The translations under genes were made by a program, and so were the position numbers. Positions 33,118 to 44,987 of a DNA stretch of 64,000 nucleotides are shown here, piece after piece. Below the pieces are notes generated by a model. The model was given only the letters and a program-made list of their open reading frames with translations, did not search any database and was not told where the DNA came from. The stretch is from Gonium pectorale. Lineage: Eukaryota; Chlorophyta; Chlorophyceae; Chlamydomonadales; Volvocaceae. Every line of letters begins with the position of its first letter. Position 1 is the stretch's first letter. Location of the stretch: positions 848,419 through 912,418 of the forward strand of contig LSYV01000002.1 in the NCBI GenBank assembly GCA_001584585.1. The letters run 5' to 3'.

Positions 33118-35338
33118 TTAGGCCCCCTTAACCTTGCTTCCCAACGTCACGGCCCGGACGATGTAGGCCACGTGCAGCAAGCTGGCTGCCGTGACGCAGT
33201 AGTGCAGCATGTGGTGGTCCTGGAGACCCATGGGTCGCGAGTGCCCGCCGTTCCTGGTTGCGGCGGGAGGCGGCAGAGGGGTGGGCAACATCACAACCCA
33301 CAATGGAAGCCGGGTGGACCTCTGGGTGGATGATATGCGCCTTGCGAGCCGTGCGAGCCGACCACGGAGCCTAGCGGTTTCCTCCGGCGGTACCGCCCCA
33401 CCCAAAAACCAATGCCCGCTCCGTCTCCTTTCAATTACATATCAGCGCTTACAGCCGACGAAAACACGCTGCAGTGCTGCTCACTCGTTGCTGACGTTGC
33501 AGTTTCGAAGGTCGAACAGCAACTACTACAAGACCGCCACAAGCTCTTCTTTTCCGTATGCGATGAAATGTCCGCGACGCGACCCGTTCTCATTCTCCAC
33601 TACCCCGAAACCGCAACCCACGCTCTTGCAGTTACCCACCAGACCTGCCACACCTCTGTTCTGCGCCAGTCCCGTCTCCGACCCACCCGCGCACGGGGCG
33701 TCCGGCCTCTCCCACCCCTTCCCCCACACGCCCCACCTCTCACTCACCGCACGAAGAACACGGCGCCTGCTACGTAGAGCGTCACCTGCGCCACCAGGTT
33801 GACATTTATGATCCAATAGTAGTAACCGAACATGACGGCACCGGCGGCCACGAAGGACAGCGTGCGGTAGACCGGGCGCAGGAAGGCGGCGGCGAGCGTG
33901 AGCATCGTCATGCCGCCCATAACGTGGTAAGGGCCCGACGGCCGCAGCGCCTGAACAGCAGATGAGAGCCGTGCGTCGCAGACATTGGGCGGTTTGAGGG
34001 GGGTCTGACTAGACAATCGCGCGATTACCAAGACATGGCAAGCGGCAAGAGAGCGAGGAGCGCGGTGCCTGCGCAATGGCGTGGCACGCAGCGCAATAAT
34101 ATCAGTTTGAGAGAGCCTGAGGAGTAGTGAGGGCCTGACGAGGGCCTGAGGCGTAGTGGCGGCCCGACGGGGGCCACACCTGCGGACGGAACGCGCGGTG
34201 GTGTTAGGGGGGAGGGAGGCGGCCCCCCAGACGCGGTGCAGCGTGGCCGGGTGCGCCTCCAGGAGTCCACAGCACACGCATTCATACGCGCATACGGAAT
34301 GCCGCGTCATATTTGCCGGGCCATGAGGCCGTAGGGGGCGTCCCACGAGGCGGAAGGACAGCCAAAGGGCCACGACGGCGGGAGCAAGGGTGGCGTGGCG
34401 GTGCCAGACTGGACCCCGCAGCTCACCATCACGGCCGTGAGCGGAGTGCCCACGACCAGGAAGGGGATGCACAGGTGATCGATTTTTTCCTGCGGATGGA
34501 CGAAACGGGATGACGGGCCATTTCGTCGGAAACGCAAATCTCGCCAGCACGGCATACGTGTGCTGGTTTACAGGAGGCCAGTAAATGGCGGTGCGGGCGT
34601 CCCTCTGCGCCAGAATGAGAGCCCAAGCAAGACCACGCAGTAGAGCGGCTGGGCATCGGGGGAGGAGCATGCCGAGAAATACGGCCCCCGAGACCCTTCT
34701 ACTTGGAAGGCACACAGTTACCCAGGGTCCCAACTCAAACCAGAAACCCTCCCATGGCCCGGGGCAGCAGGGGCAGGGGCTATCAACAGTCCCACGCCGC
34801 CTCAAAGCCCTCCTCACCAGGATATGGTCATCTGGCCACACGTGGGTAAGCGCAGAGGACCCGTGCGTCATGGCCGAGCACAGGCAGAATACGGACATGG
34901 ATAGGCCTCCAGGCACAACCCCCGCCTTTGCGAGCGCCCTGTTGCATCGGCGCACATCGTAATGCCGACAAAGTGGAATGGCGAGGGGTGGCACACGAGG
35001 CGCAGAGCGGGGGCGACATCCGAATATTCACAGGACCGGGATGCTCACCCGAGTACCACGAAGCCTAGCGCGGGAAGCCCGTGCGACCACACGTTGATAC
35101 GCTCGTAGGGGTCATAGAAGGTGCAGACATACCAAGGCGTGTGCGGCCACGCCCCTGCAGGTGCTCCGTGGGGTCTAAACTTCGGCACCATTTCAGGGCT
35201 TTTCAGCGGTAGAAGCGGGCTGGTTGTCTCCTCAATGTCCATTGCGCCGGCAGCAGCAAGGGCTGGCTCAGCAAATAAAGCACCTGCCGTGCTGCCGTGC
35301 TGCGGCATTCGGTCCGTCTTTCGGTGGCGATCAAACAA
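33118..35338 (-). CDS. Seven-helix PAQR / hemolysin-III-like membrane protein
   Basis: The exons, in transcription order, are 35338-35049, 34938-34818, 34489-34427, 33950-33753 and 33219-33118, giving 257 aa. The N-terminal cytosolic part ends in YDPYERINVWSHGLPALGF, a family hallmark before helix 1. Seven hydrophobic segments follow. The putative zinc/hydrolase site of the PAQR/CREST superfamily is present: SALTH (SxxxH) after helix 2, the Asp of EKIDHLCIPFLVVGT, and HHMLH (HxxxH) before helix 7. Known members include adiponectin/progestin receptors, plant HHPs and bacterial hemolysin III; activity here is not predictable. The last intron uses donor TTC/gtgcgg; a stronger-looking donor 5 bp downstream (gtgagt) would break the frame. 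Three in-frame Met codons (35338, 35308, 35242) make the start uncertain. It is divergent from NUP107. Confidence 0.85.
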
Positions 35339-35452
35339 GTTTTGAATTGCTAGCGTTCTAAGATTTTGGACTCCGCTCAGCAGCGGAAACTAGCGGTGCG
35401 GCTAATGGCGGGTAACTGGGTGTAGTCCGCTCCGGCCCCGCAGCTTGCCAGC
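35339..35452. promoter_or_regulatory. Likely bidirectional promoter between PAQR-like gene and NUP107
   Basis: Only 114 bp separate the predicted start codons of the minus-strand PAQR-like gene (35338) and the plus-strand NUP107 gene (35453). Both 5' UTRs and both core promoters must fit here or overlap the coding ends, unless the real PAQR start is one of the downstream Met codons. No TATA box is evident. Confidence 0.5.
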
Positions 35453-38400
35453 ATGGATATCGAACTTCCCGGATCGACAGTGGTCCATCAGACGCTGGAG
35501 GAGGACCTGTCGGCTGTGTTCGTCTCCCTCCTCGGCGACGATCAGGGCGTCAGGGAATGCGTCCACAACATTTATAATGTCTGCCAACAGCGGGCCGAAA
35601 ACGCAAGGTGCGGGTCCGCGTGGTGCGGGCACGGGAGGTGGTTGCTGGCCGCCGTCGGGGCCAGGCCCCCTCACCTGCCGCTCGGGTTCCCAACATCGGA
35701 CCCTTACTCTCCGCTTCCCAAGGGGAGCATGGCGGCGACTGCGGCCTCTCGCGAGTCAGCCAGCGCCGTCCCGAAGTGCTGCCCCACCAGCCCGCCAACA
35801 CCGGCCCTAAAGCGCCTTGCGCATCCCTTGCTGCAGCCTTAGCACACCCCACTTCCACGCGCACTTTCCCGCGTCTGTATTACATTATCCTGCCCTGCCG
35901 TCCCAGGAATGAGGCCTCGGCGCAGCTCATGACACGCGCAGCCCGCCAGATGGCCCTCACGGCCTTGGCGGAGGAGATGGAGGCGCAGGCCGCCACCTGG
36001 CAGCTGCTGTTCTGCCTGTATTGCGACGAGTCGCATCCCGCGGGGGAGGGCGGCACGGGGCTGCAGGACGCGGGCGGGGCCAGCCTGTACCGGCAGCGGC
36101 TGGCGGACTGCGTAAGGAGGGACAAGGAGCTGGCGCGGTGGGTAGGGCAGCTAGGCGCACGGTCGCAACGCACTGCGAGCGGCGTGGTGGGGCGGCGACG
36201 GTGACGCGGGCGGGCGGGCGGGGGAGGGACAGGGAGCAGGGGCGGGCACGGGCCTCTAGGAGCGCGTTGGCCGTCGGCAGGCTCCAGCCGCTGAGAGGGT
36301 GAGCGGGTGCGGAGCGCATGAGGATGGTTCCCGAATAGATTTTATACTCAATATACCCCATCTGTCTGCCCCGTACGCGTGCGGTGTCCCACCCCGCCCC
36401 GCCCCGCCCCACCCAGGTGCGCGCGCGTGGTGTCGTGGCTGGAGTCGCTGGCCGAGGATTCGCTGCGGCGCAGCGGAGGGGCGGCCTTCGCGCCCGGCGA
36501 GGGGCTGTGGCAGGAGACGCGCACGGAGATGCGGGCGGGGACCGGTGAGCGCAGAGCCCGGCGGCCGCATGGATGGCCTGGCCCCGCCTGCGAGGCGGAT
36601 GGGGTAGCGTGATGTGCGGGTCGAGGAGCGGAATGGGTCCGTAGGGGCGCTATGGGGGCCACGCGGGTGTGCGTTGCCATGCCTCGAGGGTTTGGTGTCG
36701 CACTGGAGTTGCGGTGCGGTAGGTGCGGGTGAGGGTGTGGCACGGCGTAACCGAGCCGCCGGGTGCGGCACACCCTGTCCATCGGGCGCAGCTGGCCTTC
36801 TAGCCGCTGTGCTTTCCTCCCGCCTAGCAACAGCTCTTGTGCTCGATACAAAGGTTACTGTGTTGCGTGGAAGGGATGACCACGCGTCTCGCCTGCCTCG
36901 CTTCAGCTCTCAGCTTGTGGGATGGGATATGAGCGCCGCCGGCTTCGGAAGAGTGCAGTTGACTCGCTCCTCCCTTCCTCTCCACTTCTTTTTGTTAGGC
37001 TCACGGGATTCGGGCCGAACGGGACGACGGGACGGGGAGGGGTCTCGCTACTCGCCTCTATGCTTCGGGACGGCATGCGCCTCAGGCCTCTGAGAACGCC
37101 TTTTTCGTGTTCTGACCACCTCACCCCGCCTGGTCTGGCAACCAGGCTCGGTGGTGTCGGAGCTGGACCCCGACGCCCCGGGCCGCACCGGGCGGCCGCT
37201 CCACGCCAGCAACGCCCGCTCGCAGGAGCGCATCATGGCGCGCGTCTGGCAGCTCATGCGGGCAGGTGGGCGGACGCGGACTGGGGGCGATGCGGGGCGA
37301 GGTGGATAACGGAGGGGACTTTACTTCAGGCTGAAGGGGATTGTTGCGCAGGGTGTGCCACTTACCAAGGACAATGGCTGTCGATGGTATGGTTTGGAGA
37401 GAGTGGTCGCCTCGCGCTGTCTGCCCTCGTGCTTGCGTGGGCGCGACCCGTCGAAGACGTCCGCGGGACAAAAGCCCGGCGCGCTCATACCCCCTGCGGC
37501 TGGAGACCAGCTGCTCCTGAACTCCGCACACCCCGTGCACCGCTGGTCAGGCCGGCTTCCGGAGGCGCTGGAGCTGTGCCGGCACGTGGGGCAGCCCTGG
37601 CGCGCGGCGGCGCTGGGCGGCGCTGGGCCCTACGGCGCGCTGCCGGTGGGCACCATGGCGGCTGAGCACGATGAGATCGTGGGAGCTGACCTGCAGGTGG
37701 GCGCCAGGGGCTGGGAGCCATTGCAACCGCGGGCGTATGCGTTACACCTTACGGACATGCACAGGAAGAGTGGAGTGGTGGGCGTCACTGTTCATGGCCC
37801 ACAGGGTCGCGCCTCCTCCCGCCACCCCCTTGAAGACGCATGGTGGTCGGGAGGAGGGGTCCATGGTGTGGGCCCGGGTGATCGCCAGGCGACAGCGGCC
37901 CTGGGTAACGGAACCGGGTCCTGGGGCCGATGGGCAGCGGAGTTGCCGCATGGAGGCAGCCGCACGGATGATCCGCAGGGGAAGGCTGAGAGGCCCTTTG
38001 GCGTCGGCTTGAAACGGCCCGTAGGGGAGGCTGGGAGGCCCTTTGGCGTTGGCATGAAACAGTCCGCAGGGGAGGCTGGGAGGCCCTTTGGCGTCGGCTT
38101 GAAACGGCCGCAGGGGAGTCTGGGAGGCCCTCTGGCGTTGGCATGAAATAGTCCGCAGGGGAGGCTGGGAGGCCCTTTAGCGTTGGCATGAAACGGCCCG
38201 CAGGGGAGGCTGGGAGGCCCTTTGGCGTCGGCTTGAAACGGCCCGCAGGGGAGGCTGGGAGGTCCTCTGCCGTTGGCATGAATCAGTCCGCAGGGGAGGC
38301 TGGGAGGCCCTTTGGCGCCGGTTGAGACGATCCGTAGGGGAGGCTAGGAGGCCCTTTGGCACCGGCTTGAGACGATCCGTGGGGGAGGCTGCGAGGCCCT

Positions 38401-41400
38401 TAGGCGTCGGCATGAGGGCGGGCAGCTGTGTAGCGGTATGCGCGAGGAAGGCGGCCAGACGGCATGCTACTGTGCAAGGCTTTATCACGTTTGCGCGCCA
38501 CCACTCGAGCCTCGCACGCTGGACGGCTTGTGTGGGCATTGGCGCCCCACGCTGCCACCCTTGTGGTCACTGCGCCGATACCTGTCTGGGTTTCATGCGG
38601 TCCCCTGTAGGCCGAGGAACTGGCGGATGAGGTGTCCAACGGCTCGGGCACGCTGCTGGCGCTGTGGCGCTGGGCGGCGCTCCAGGCCGCGGGCGCGCCG
38701 CCAGGCGACAAGTTTGAGCGAGCGGTGTTCGGTGCGCTGGGCGGCAGCGCCGCGGCGGCGGCGGCCGCGTGCGCCAGCTGGGAGGACTTTGCCTGGAGCG
38801 TGTGCAGGTAGGATCGCCGGAGACTGGCTTGCGGGAGCACATGTACGGGACCTTACTGTGGACTGCTTCTGCACGGATGGAAACGTTCACCGCTGGGACT
38901 GACGGACTGGCAGTTCCTGACTTGAAGTCTTGATTCTAGCCGGCTAGCGTTTCTTGTTGCTGCGGCGGCCCGCCCGGCCCTCCGCGGCCCTGCTTACAAC
39001 GACCTCCGCGCCCTTAGGTGTGTGCCATCCTCCATATTGCTCGCGCCCCCGACCCACGGGTCTGCAGGTCCTGGCTCGACGCACAGCTGGCGCGCTCAGT
39101 GCCGCTGGAGCCACAGGCCGTGGGCGACCTGGTGGCGGGGGACGCGGTCTCCTCGGCGCTCGTCCGCTGCGGCGTCGCGCCCGCCACGGCGCAGCGCAAC
39201 GTCGAGGCCGCCATGTCCATCGTGCTGGGCAGCGGTGGCGCGGCCATGACGGTCGACGGCGGCGCCGCCGGCTCGCGTGGCTTTGGGCAGCTGTTTGCGC
39301 AGCAGGTGATGACCCAGGGGTCGCTCGTGCAGTCGGGCGGCCCTGCGATCCAGGCCCTGCGCCAGGTGCAGGGGCTGCTGGTGCAGGGCGACATGAATGC
39401 GCTGACATGCCACCTGTACGGCGCCCTGGTGGATCGCCGTACCGGTGGTGGCGCCGACGGTGGCGCCAACGGCGACGGCGGCGACGACGGCGGCGGCGGC
39501 GCGTTTGGCGGCGGCGCCAGCGCGGAGCAGAGGCGGCGGCGGGCGTGCGCGCTGGCGGCGCACATGCTGCTGGCGCTTGAGGGCCTGGGCGCGATGGGGG
39601 GCGGCGGCGGCGGCCTGGAGTCGCTGGAGACTCGCCAGTGAGCTAGCGCCGCGCGGAGCACGGGGGTGGGGGCAGGCGCATGCGTGGCAAGGACCCCAGC
39701 ATCCTGTTGCGATCGGCTCTCCCGCTCGTATCACACCCGCGGTCCGCTGCTCCTCCTCCGCCATAACTCGCGGTCCTGCCTCTCCCTCCCAACCTCCTAG
39801 TCGCCGCCTTGCGTGCCTCCCGATAACCAACGTCACCCGCCCCCTTCCCTGCGGACCCGCGCTCGCGCTCGCTCGCAGGACGCTGGACCTGTCGCAGCGG
39901 CTGCTTCTCTTCTACGGCGGCACGCTGCTGGAGCGCGGGCAGCTGGACCTGGTGCCGCCCTATCTGTGCGCGCTGCGGCTGCAGCTGCGCTCCTCGCTGG
40001 TGCAGGAGCTGCTCGGCCTCCACACGCGGGGACTCATCGGTGGGGCCGGGCGGGCGGGCGGGCGGGCGGGTGGGCGTGATCGTTCGTAGGCTCACTTACG
40101 GCGAGTGGGAGAGGGAGGGGGGGCCTCGCTCTGTGATGCCGGAGGGGCGGGGACTCACCACCACGGGTGCAGGGGCTTCACCGCTCCAGAGCTGTCCTGG
40201 GTGGGTAGCGAAGAAGGTCGGGCGGGGCGGGGCCGGTCGGGACGCAGGGGGTTACAGCAAGGGGGGGAGTACCGAGGAGTACAGTGAGCAGGGCTTCAAC
40301 CCAAAGTCAGTAAAGCGGCGACGCAACGCTTGCTCGTCGCCCGATGCTCTCGAGATACTCGAGGCACCATCCCGCTTCCCCATCCCAATATTCGCATTTC
40401 ATCCATGCCCCCGCCCCCCGGCTACACGGGCGTGCAACTGTGTGTATAACCTGTGTTGAAATGAAACGACGCATACGACGAGCGTAAGCGCGAAAGCGAT
40501 GGCGTCGTTGTAGGACCAAGCTCCAGAGGTACTCGAAGGGGTGATGTCCCTGCATGTTACTTCTGCGGCGACCACCACTGTAGCCCCCGATGCGGCCCAG
40601 AATTCGCTGTACCCTGTGTGTTGAAATGGAACGACGCAACCTGTGTGTGGCGAGTGGGCGCCCCCGGCCGCATCGCCGCGGGTCTCAGTGCCAGCCGTGC
40701 TAGCGGCCGTGCCAAAACCGACTCCGCATGCCTCCGTCTTTGCGCCCGGCAGGTGCGGCCGCTCCCGAGTACGGGTCCGCCTCCGCCGTGCCCAGCGCGG
40801 CCCCCTCGCCCGAGTCGTATGCCGCCGCCGACGTGCGGTGCTTCGGCGCGTACGGCACGCTGGATGCCTGGTTCCGGCGCTGCCTGGAGCGGCAGCATCA
40901 GCCGCGGGAGGCGCTCAAGAGCTCCCTCGCGACAGACATACGGTGGGGGGGTGGGGGGGTGTACATGGTGTGCGGCGGCAGGTACAGGCACGGGGGCGGG
41001 GCTAGGCGGCGGCGGTGGCAGGGACTGGCCGGAGCAGGGGCAGGGGCGGCGGTGCAATTTTGTCCGGAGTACGCGTCGGTGGGGTGGAGGGAAGAAGACG
41101 CGAAGAGACCCCTCTGTGTAAGCCTGCAAACCCTGGGAGGGCTGCGCCGCAGCGCCACCGCCACCGGCCTTGCACGTTGCAACTCGTTCAACCGCCAACT
41201 GGCAAACGCCAACTGCCCATGACCAGGCCCAACGAGCTGCGCCTGCAGCTGGCCGCCTTCGTCTCCGACTGCCGGCAGAGCCGCGCGTACGGCCCGCACG
41301 CGCGCGCCCGCGTCGTACGGTGGCTGTCGTACCACCACCTCGTCGCCGCCGAGGCGGCCGCGGCGGAGGCCGCGGAGGCGGCGGAGGCCGCCGCCGGCAG

Positions 41401-44400
41401 CGGCGCCGAGGCGCCGGAGGCGCCGGGGCCGGAGGACGCTGCTTCGCGCGTGGATCCTCTGTGCTACCTGGACCTCCTGGAGGCGGCCAACTGCCTGTGC
41501 ACCGAGTTTGCACTGGCAGATGACGTTACGGCCTCGGCGGGGCACGTGCTGTTCCGGGAGGTGCTGCCCGAGGGTGCGTGCTTCTTGCGTCGTGCCCGGG
41601 GGGAGGGGGGAGGGGCTTCGTACGCTGCTGGACTTGATGGTGGTGATGGTGGCGGGGGGATGGGGTGTTAACAGATTGCCAGGCGACCGCGTTCTCACTG
41701 GCGGAGCTGGGGCGCATGCCGACAGTGCGGAGGGGGTGGGGGTGGGGGTGGGGGTGGGGGTGGGGGTGGGGGTGGGGGGTGGGGGTGGGGGGTGGGGGGT
41801 GGGGCGGGACGGGGTGGAGGGGAGGCGGGGGTGGGGGTGGAGGAGGTGGTGCGTGGGGGGAGAGGGGCGGTACGGCGGTTGTCCTGCTCCCGTGTGCTCG
41901 TGCTGCGGCCTGCACGGCACCCGCACACACCCTCTTTCTTTTCAACACACTGGGCGCAGACGCGAAGTGGCTATGTAGTCGCCTTCTGCGGATACGGCTG
42001 TGCGTGTATGTTGGGCCGCTCGGAGGGAAACACATCCGCCTCTGCCCCCGTGCCGCAGCTGCTCAGGCGTTGCGACGACCGCGTCCGCCGCGTCTCCGCC
42101 ACGCAAAACCCGTTCCCGACCGGCCCTCATGCCCAGTACCACTACACCCCTGCCCCCCCCCAACGCCCCACTCTTCCCCGCCAACGGCCCCCATTCCCCC
42201 GTCAGAGCTGGAGCTGGCGGCGCTGGCATCCGCGGCGGCGCTGGCCGAGGGCACCTCCCCCGCCGCCGTCGCGGCCGCGTTGCCGGACCTGGACGCCCAC
42301 CGGCTGTCGGAGCAGCTTCGCAGCCTGGCGGCCGAGCTGTCCGCATGGCGGCTGTACTTCCACCTGGACGAGCAGCTGGCCGCCTGGCTGGCCCGACACG
42401 ACGCGGCGCTGGCGGCGGCGGGGGCGCGCGCTGTGGAGGCGGAGGTGCTGGCGGCCGATGGCAGCGCGCTGCTGCAGGCATACCTTGAGCAGCTGGTGAG
42501 GGGTTCACGGGGATGGAGAGCGATCTGAGTAGGGTGTGAGGGTGGGTAATGAGGGAAACAGGTCGCGTCGCGGACACTGAATCGCATGTGACGTAGAAGA
42601 CCTTGAAGCGGTTGTTGTTGTGCACGTGTCATCGTCTTTGAAGCTGCGATGTCAGCCCGCACGGGCAGCACTGGCGCTGTGAGGGGAAGTACTGAAGATG
42701 GGCAACGGGTCGCAACGCTTGCCGCCTGGCAAGGGACGGAACGGGCCTGGGTGGGGTTCTTGGGGGCGACAGGCGTCAGGCTGGCGGCCTGGAGCTGCAG
42801 GCCGGGGTGGGGGCTGACCCGGCGGGTCACCGCTCGGCGGCCCGTCCAGTGATCCTGACAGGGCCATACCACGGGGTGTCCATCGGTTAGCTCGGTGCAT
42901 TCTCTGCGTTCGTGTGCGTGTTGTGTCGTGAGCACGCCCTTGACGCCGGAGTGTGCCTTGCCCACCTATCTGCCCATCTGTCCACTCGCAGCTCAACAGC
43001 GCGTGGCAGCGCGAGCTGGCGGCGCCGGAGCGGGCGCTGCCGGCGGCAGGTGCCGACGGCGCCCTGCGCGTGGCTATGAGGGTGACGCCGCCGCCGACGG
43101 CCGGCAGCGGCTGGGGCTCACCCACCGCCTCGTACCCCGAGCTGCAGGTGGGTCGGGGTGGCGCTGCGCAGCTGACGGTCTCGCGTATGTGTCCGCTGTT
43201 GGCTGAGGGCGAGGGCGGACAATATCTTAACCAGGTGTGCTTGGCGAGGGTGCCATTCTTGCAGAACGAGGGTTGCTGGCGGGTCTCGAACTTTTGCTGT
43301 GCTTGTTAACCCTCGGAGCAGCCCCATGGACGAGAAACCTTCGGCCTTTGCGAAGCCCCGTTTGGTCACTGGTCGTCAGGCCTCTCCTCCCATGCACACC
43401 GCCCACCAGCCTCACCCACCGTCGTCCCAAATCGCTCACCCTGCTTCACCTGCTTTTGGTGCAGGGCGCTGCGCTGCTGGAGTTCACACTGGCGGTGGAG
43501 GCCGGCATGCAGCGAGCCGTGGCGGCAGCCACCCAGGCGGCGGGTAGCGGCGTGCAGCTGGCGGTGGCGGTCGAGGCGCCGGCGGAGGCGGAGGGCCACG
43601 TCACCATCAACCTGGCGGCGGCGGCTGAGCCGCAGGTACGGGCAGAATGTGGGCGAAGACGCCACTCGATACCGCTGCAAACATGTTGTCGAGCAGCGAC
43701 CTGGGAAACAGCCCCGCAACCGCCATGTGCTGCCGTCCGCCCCGTACAGCGCCCGCTCCCGCTTCCGCCGGCGGAAGTAACCCTCCCTGTCCTTCCTGCC
43801 CTGCCTGCGCTCCCTTTTCCCCTGCGCCCGCACAGTCGTGGAGCGCGCTGGTGTCGCTGGTGTGCGGCGCGGTGCGCGGCGGCCTGGAGGGCGTGCCTCC
43901 GTTGCTGCTGACGGGGCTGGCAGCCGACAGGGCCACCAGCCTCGCGGTGGCGCGCCGCTGCTGCCTCAGCCAGGTGCGTCCGGTGCGCACCACCGGATCC
44001 GAATCCGGGGCAGGCGTCACGAAACCGCGCGGGCGGGGAGGGGCCTCGTCGGTTTGGGGTGGTTCGATGCTGGAGTGAGGGGCTGCAATTCGACAATGTC
44101 ATACTCATGTGCAACAAAAGAACGGGACAAATAACCTGATAAGGAGTTGATCCCAAAGCTTGTGGACTGGATTGACTGCAGGCCGTATTACGCTGCGCGG
44201 CGCTGCGCATGTCCCTGGTGGCGCTGGGCGCGGACGCGGAGGCGACCGAGACGGGGCCGCAGCTGCTGGAGATGCTGGCCGCGCCGTCCCCGACCCATGG
44301 GTCGGCGGCTGGCGGGGCCCCCGGGACCGCGGGGGACCTGCTGGAGCTGCTCACGCCGACGCAGCTGCAGCAGGTGCTGCGGGTGGAGGCGGACACGGTG

Positions 44401-44484
44401 GTGCGCCACCTGTACAACGGCCAGCGGCGCCGGGCAGCGGCGCAGCGGCAGCAGCAGCAGCAAGGGGGCTGGGCATGGTCATGA
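35453..44484 (+). CDS. NUP107: Nuclear pore complex protein NUP107
   Basis: The 15 exons are 35453-35607, 35907-36137, 36417-36544, 37146-37265, 37551-37696, 38611-38807, 39068-39637, 39879-40039, 40753-40942, 41227-41573, 42206-42495, 42992-43147, 43465-43635, 43836-43973 and 44182-44484. All are in phase and give 1100 aa, close to the plant length. NUP107 is a scaffold subunit of the Y-shaped Nup107-160 complex, which shapes the nuclear pore. Diagnostic stretches are DPDAPGRTGRPLH...ARVWQLMRAG joined to LPEALELCRHVGQPWRAAAL (about residues 190-230), CASWEDFAWSVCRSWLDAQL (about 313-332), and LDLSQRLLLFYGGTLLERGQ (about 520). The rest is alpha-helical solenoid with Ala- and Gly-rich inserts (about 39430-39600 and 41345-41440) typical of algal proteins. 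Intron 5 holds a minisatellite and intron 10 a G-rich repeat. Exon joins were chosen to restore these motifs. Confidence 0.9.
37988..38416. repeat. About 45-bp minisatellite in NUP107 intron 5
   Basis: Roughly nine to ten copies of a 43-47 bp unit (aggccctttggcgtcggctt, gaaacggcccgcaggggagg, ctggg) run in tandem with substitutions, such as alternation of gtcggcttg and gttggcatg. The unit is a multiple of three on average and creates spurious open frames on both strands. Confidence 0.92.
41735..41815 (+). repeat. (GGGGGT)n-type G-rich repeat in NUP107 intron 10
   Basis: The plus strand reads gggggtggggg repeated about ten times, then ggtgggggtggggggtgggg. Since the gene is on the plus strand, the nascent RNA carries the G-runs and could form stacked quadruplexes. 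It lies between the donor at 41574 and the acceptor at 42205. Confidence 0.9.
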
Positions 44485-44987
44485 GGAGGCTGCCCTGGCA
44501 GGGGCTTGGCACGCACGTAGTCTTTATGTATTGGATTGGAAGAGGAGCGTGGCAGGCTCTGGGGTCGATGAGCACGTGTGTTGCTAGATGTTGGACTTTG
44601 TGACGCGACGTGGGCGGTTCGAGTCACCGTGGAGATTGGCATGTACACGCATCGTTCTGGAAAGAGCTGATCGCGGCGTGTAGAGGAGGGGGAGCTTCCT
44701 CTGTCGCGAGGCTGCAACGACCAACGGATTAACGCTACCAAGTGTCCACTGCCCACACCTCAACCGCGGCAGTAACACGTACAGGCTTGCGACTGCGCGC
44801 ATTCGGTTGCAAAGCGACTAAGTGTCGTTACAGACCTGCTTGCTCGTTCGCGGCGACAAGACCAGACCCGCGATAGTAACGCGGAACAACCCGCTGAACG
44901 CCCCCTAACAGTTCGCTGTATTGAATTTCTAGCTCAAAAGCCCCTCAGGGGCCAAGGAGCATATAGCTGAGGGAATAGAGCGGAGGA
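44485..44987. other. NUP107 3' flank and ATG18 promoter region
   Basis: These 503 bp separate two plus-strand genes and must hold the NUP107 3' UTR and terminator as well as the promoter and 5' UTR of the ATG18-like gene. No TGTAA signal or TATA box is visible. A ggttcgagtc string at about 44617 is not part of a tRNA. Confidence 0.45.

Noticed and set aside
44600..44640. ggttcgagtc string resembling a tRNA B box
   Set aside because: The flanking bases do not form a T stem, and no acceptor or D arm can be found at the right distance.
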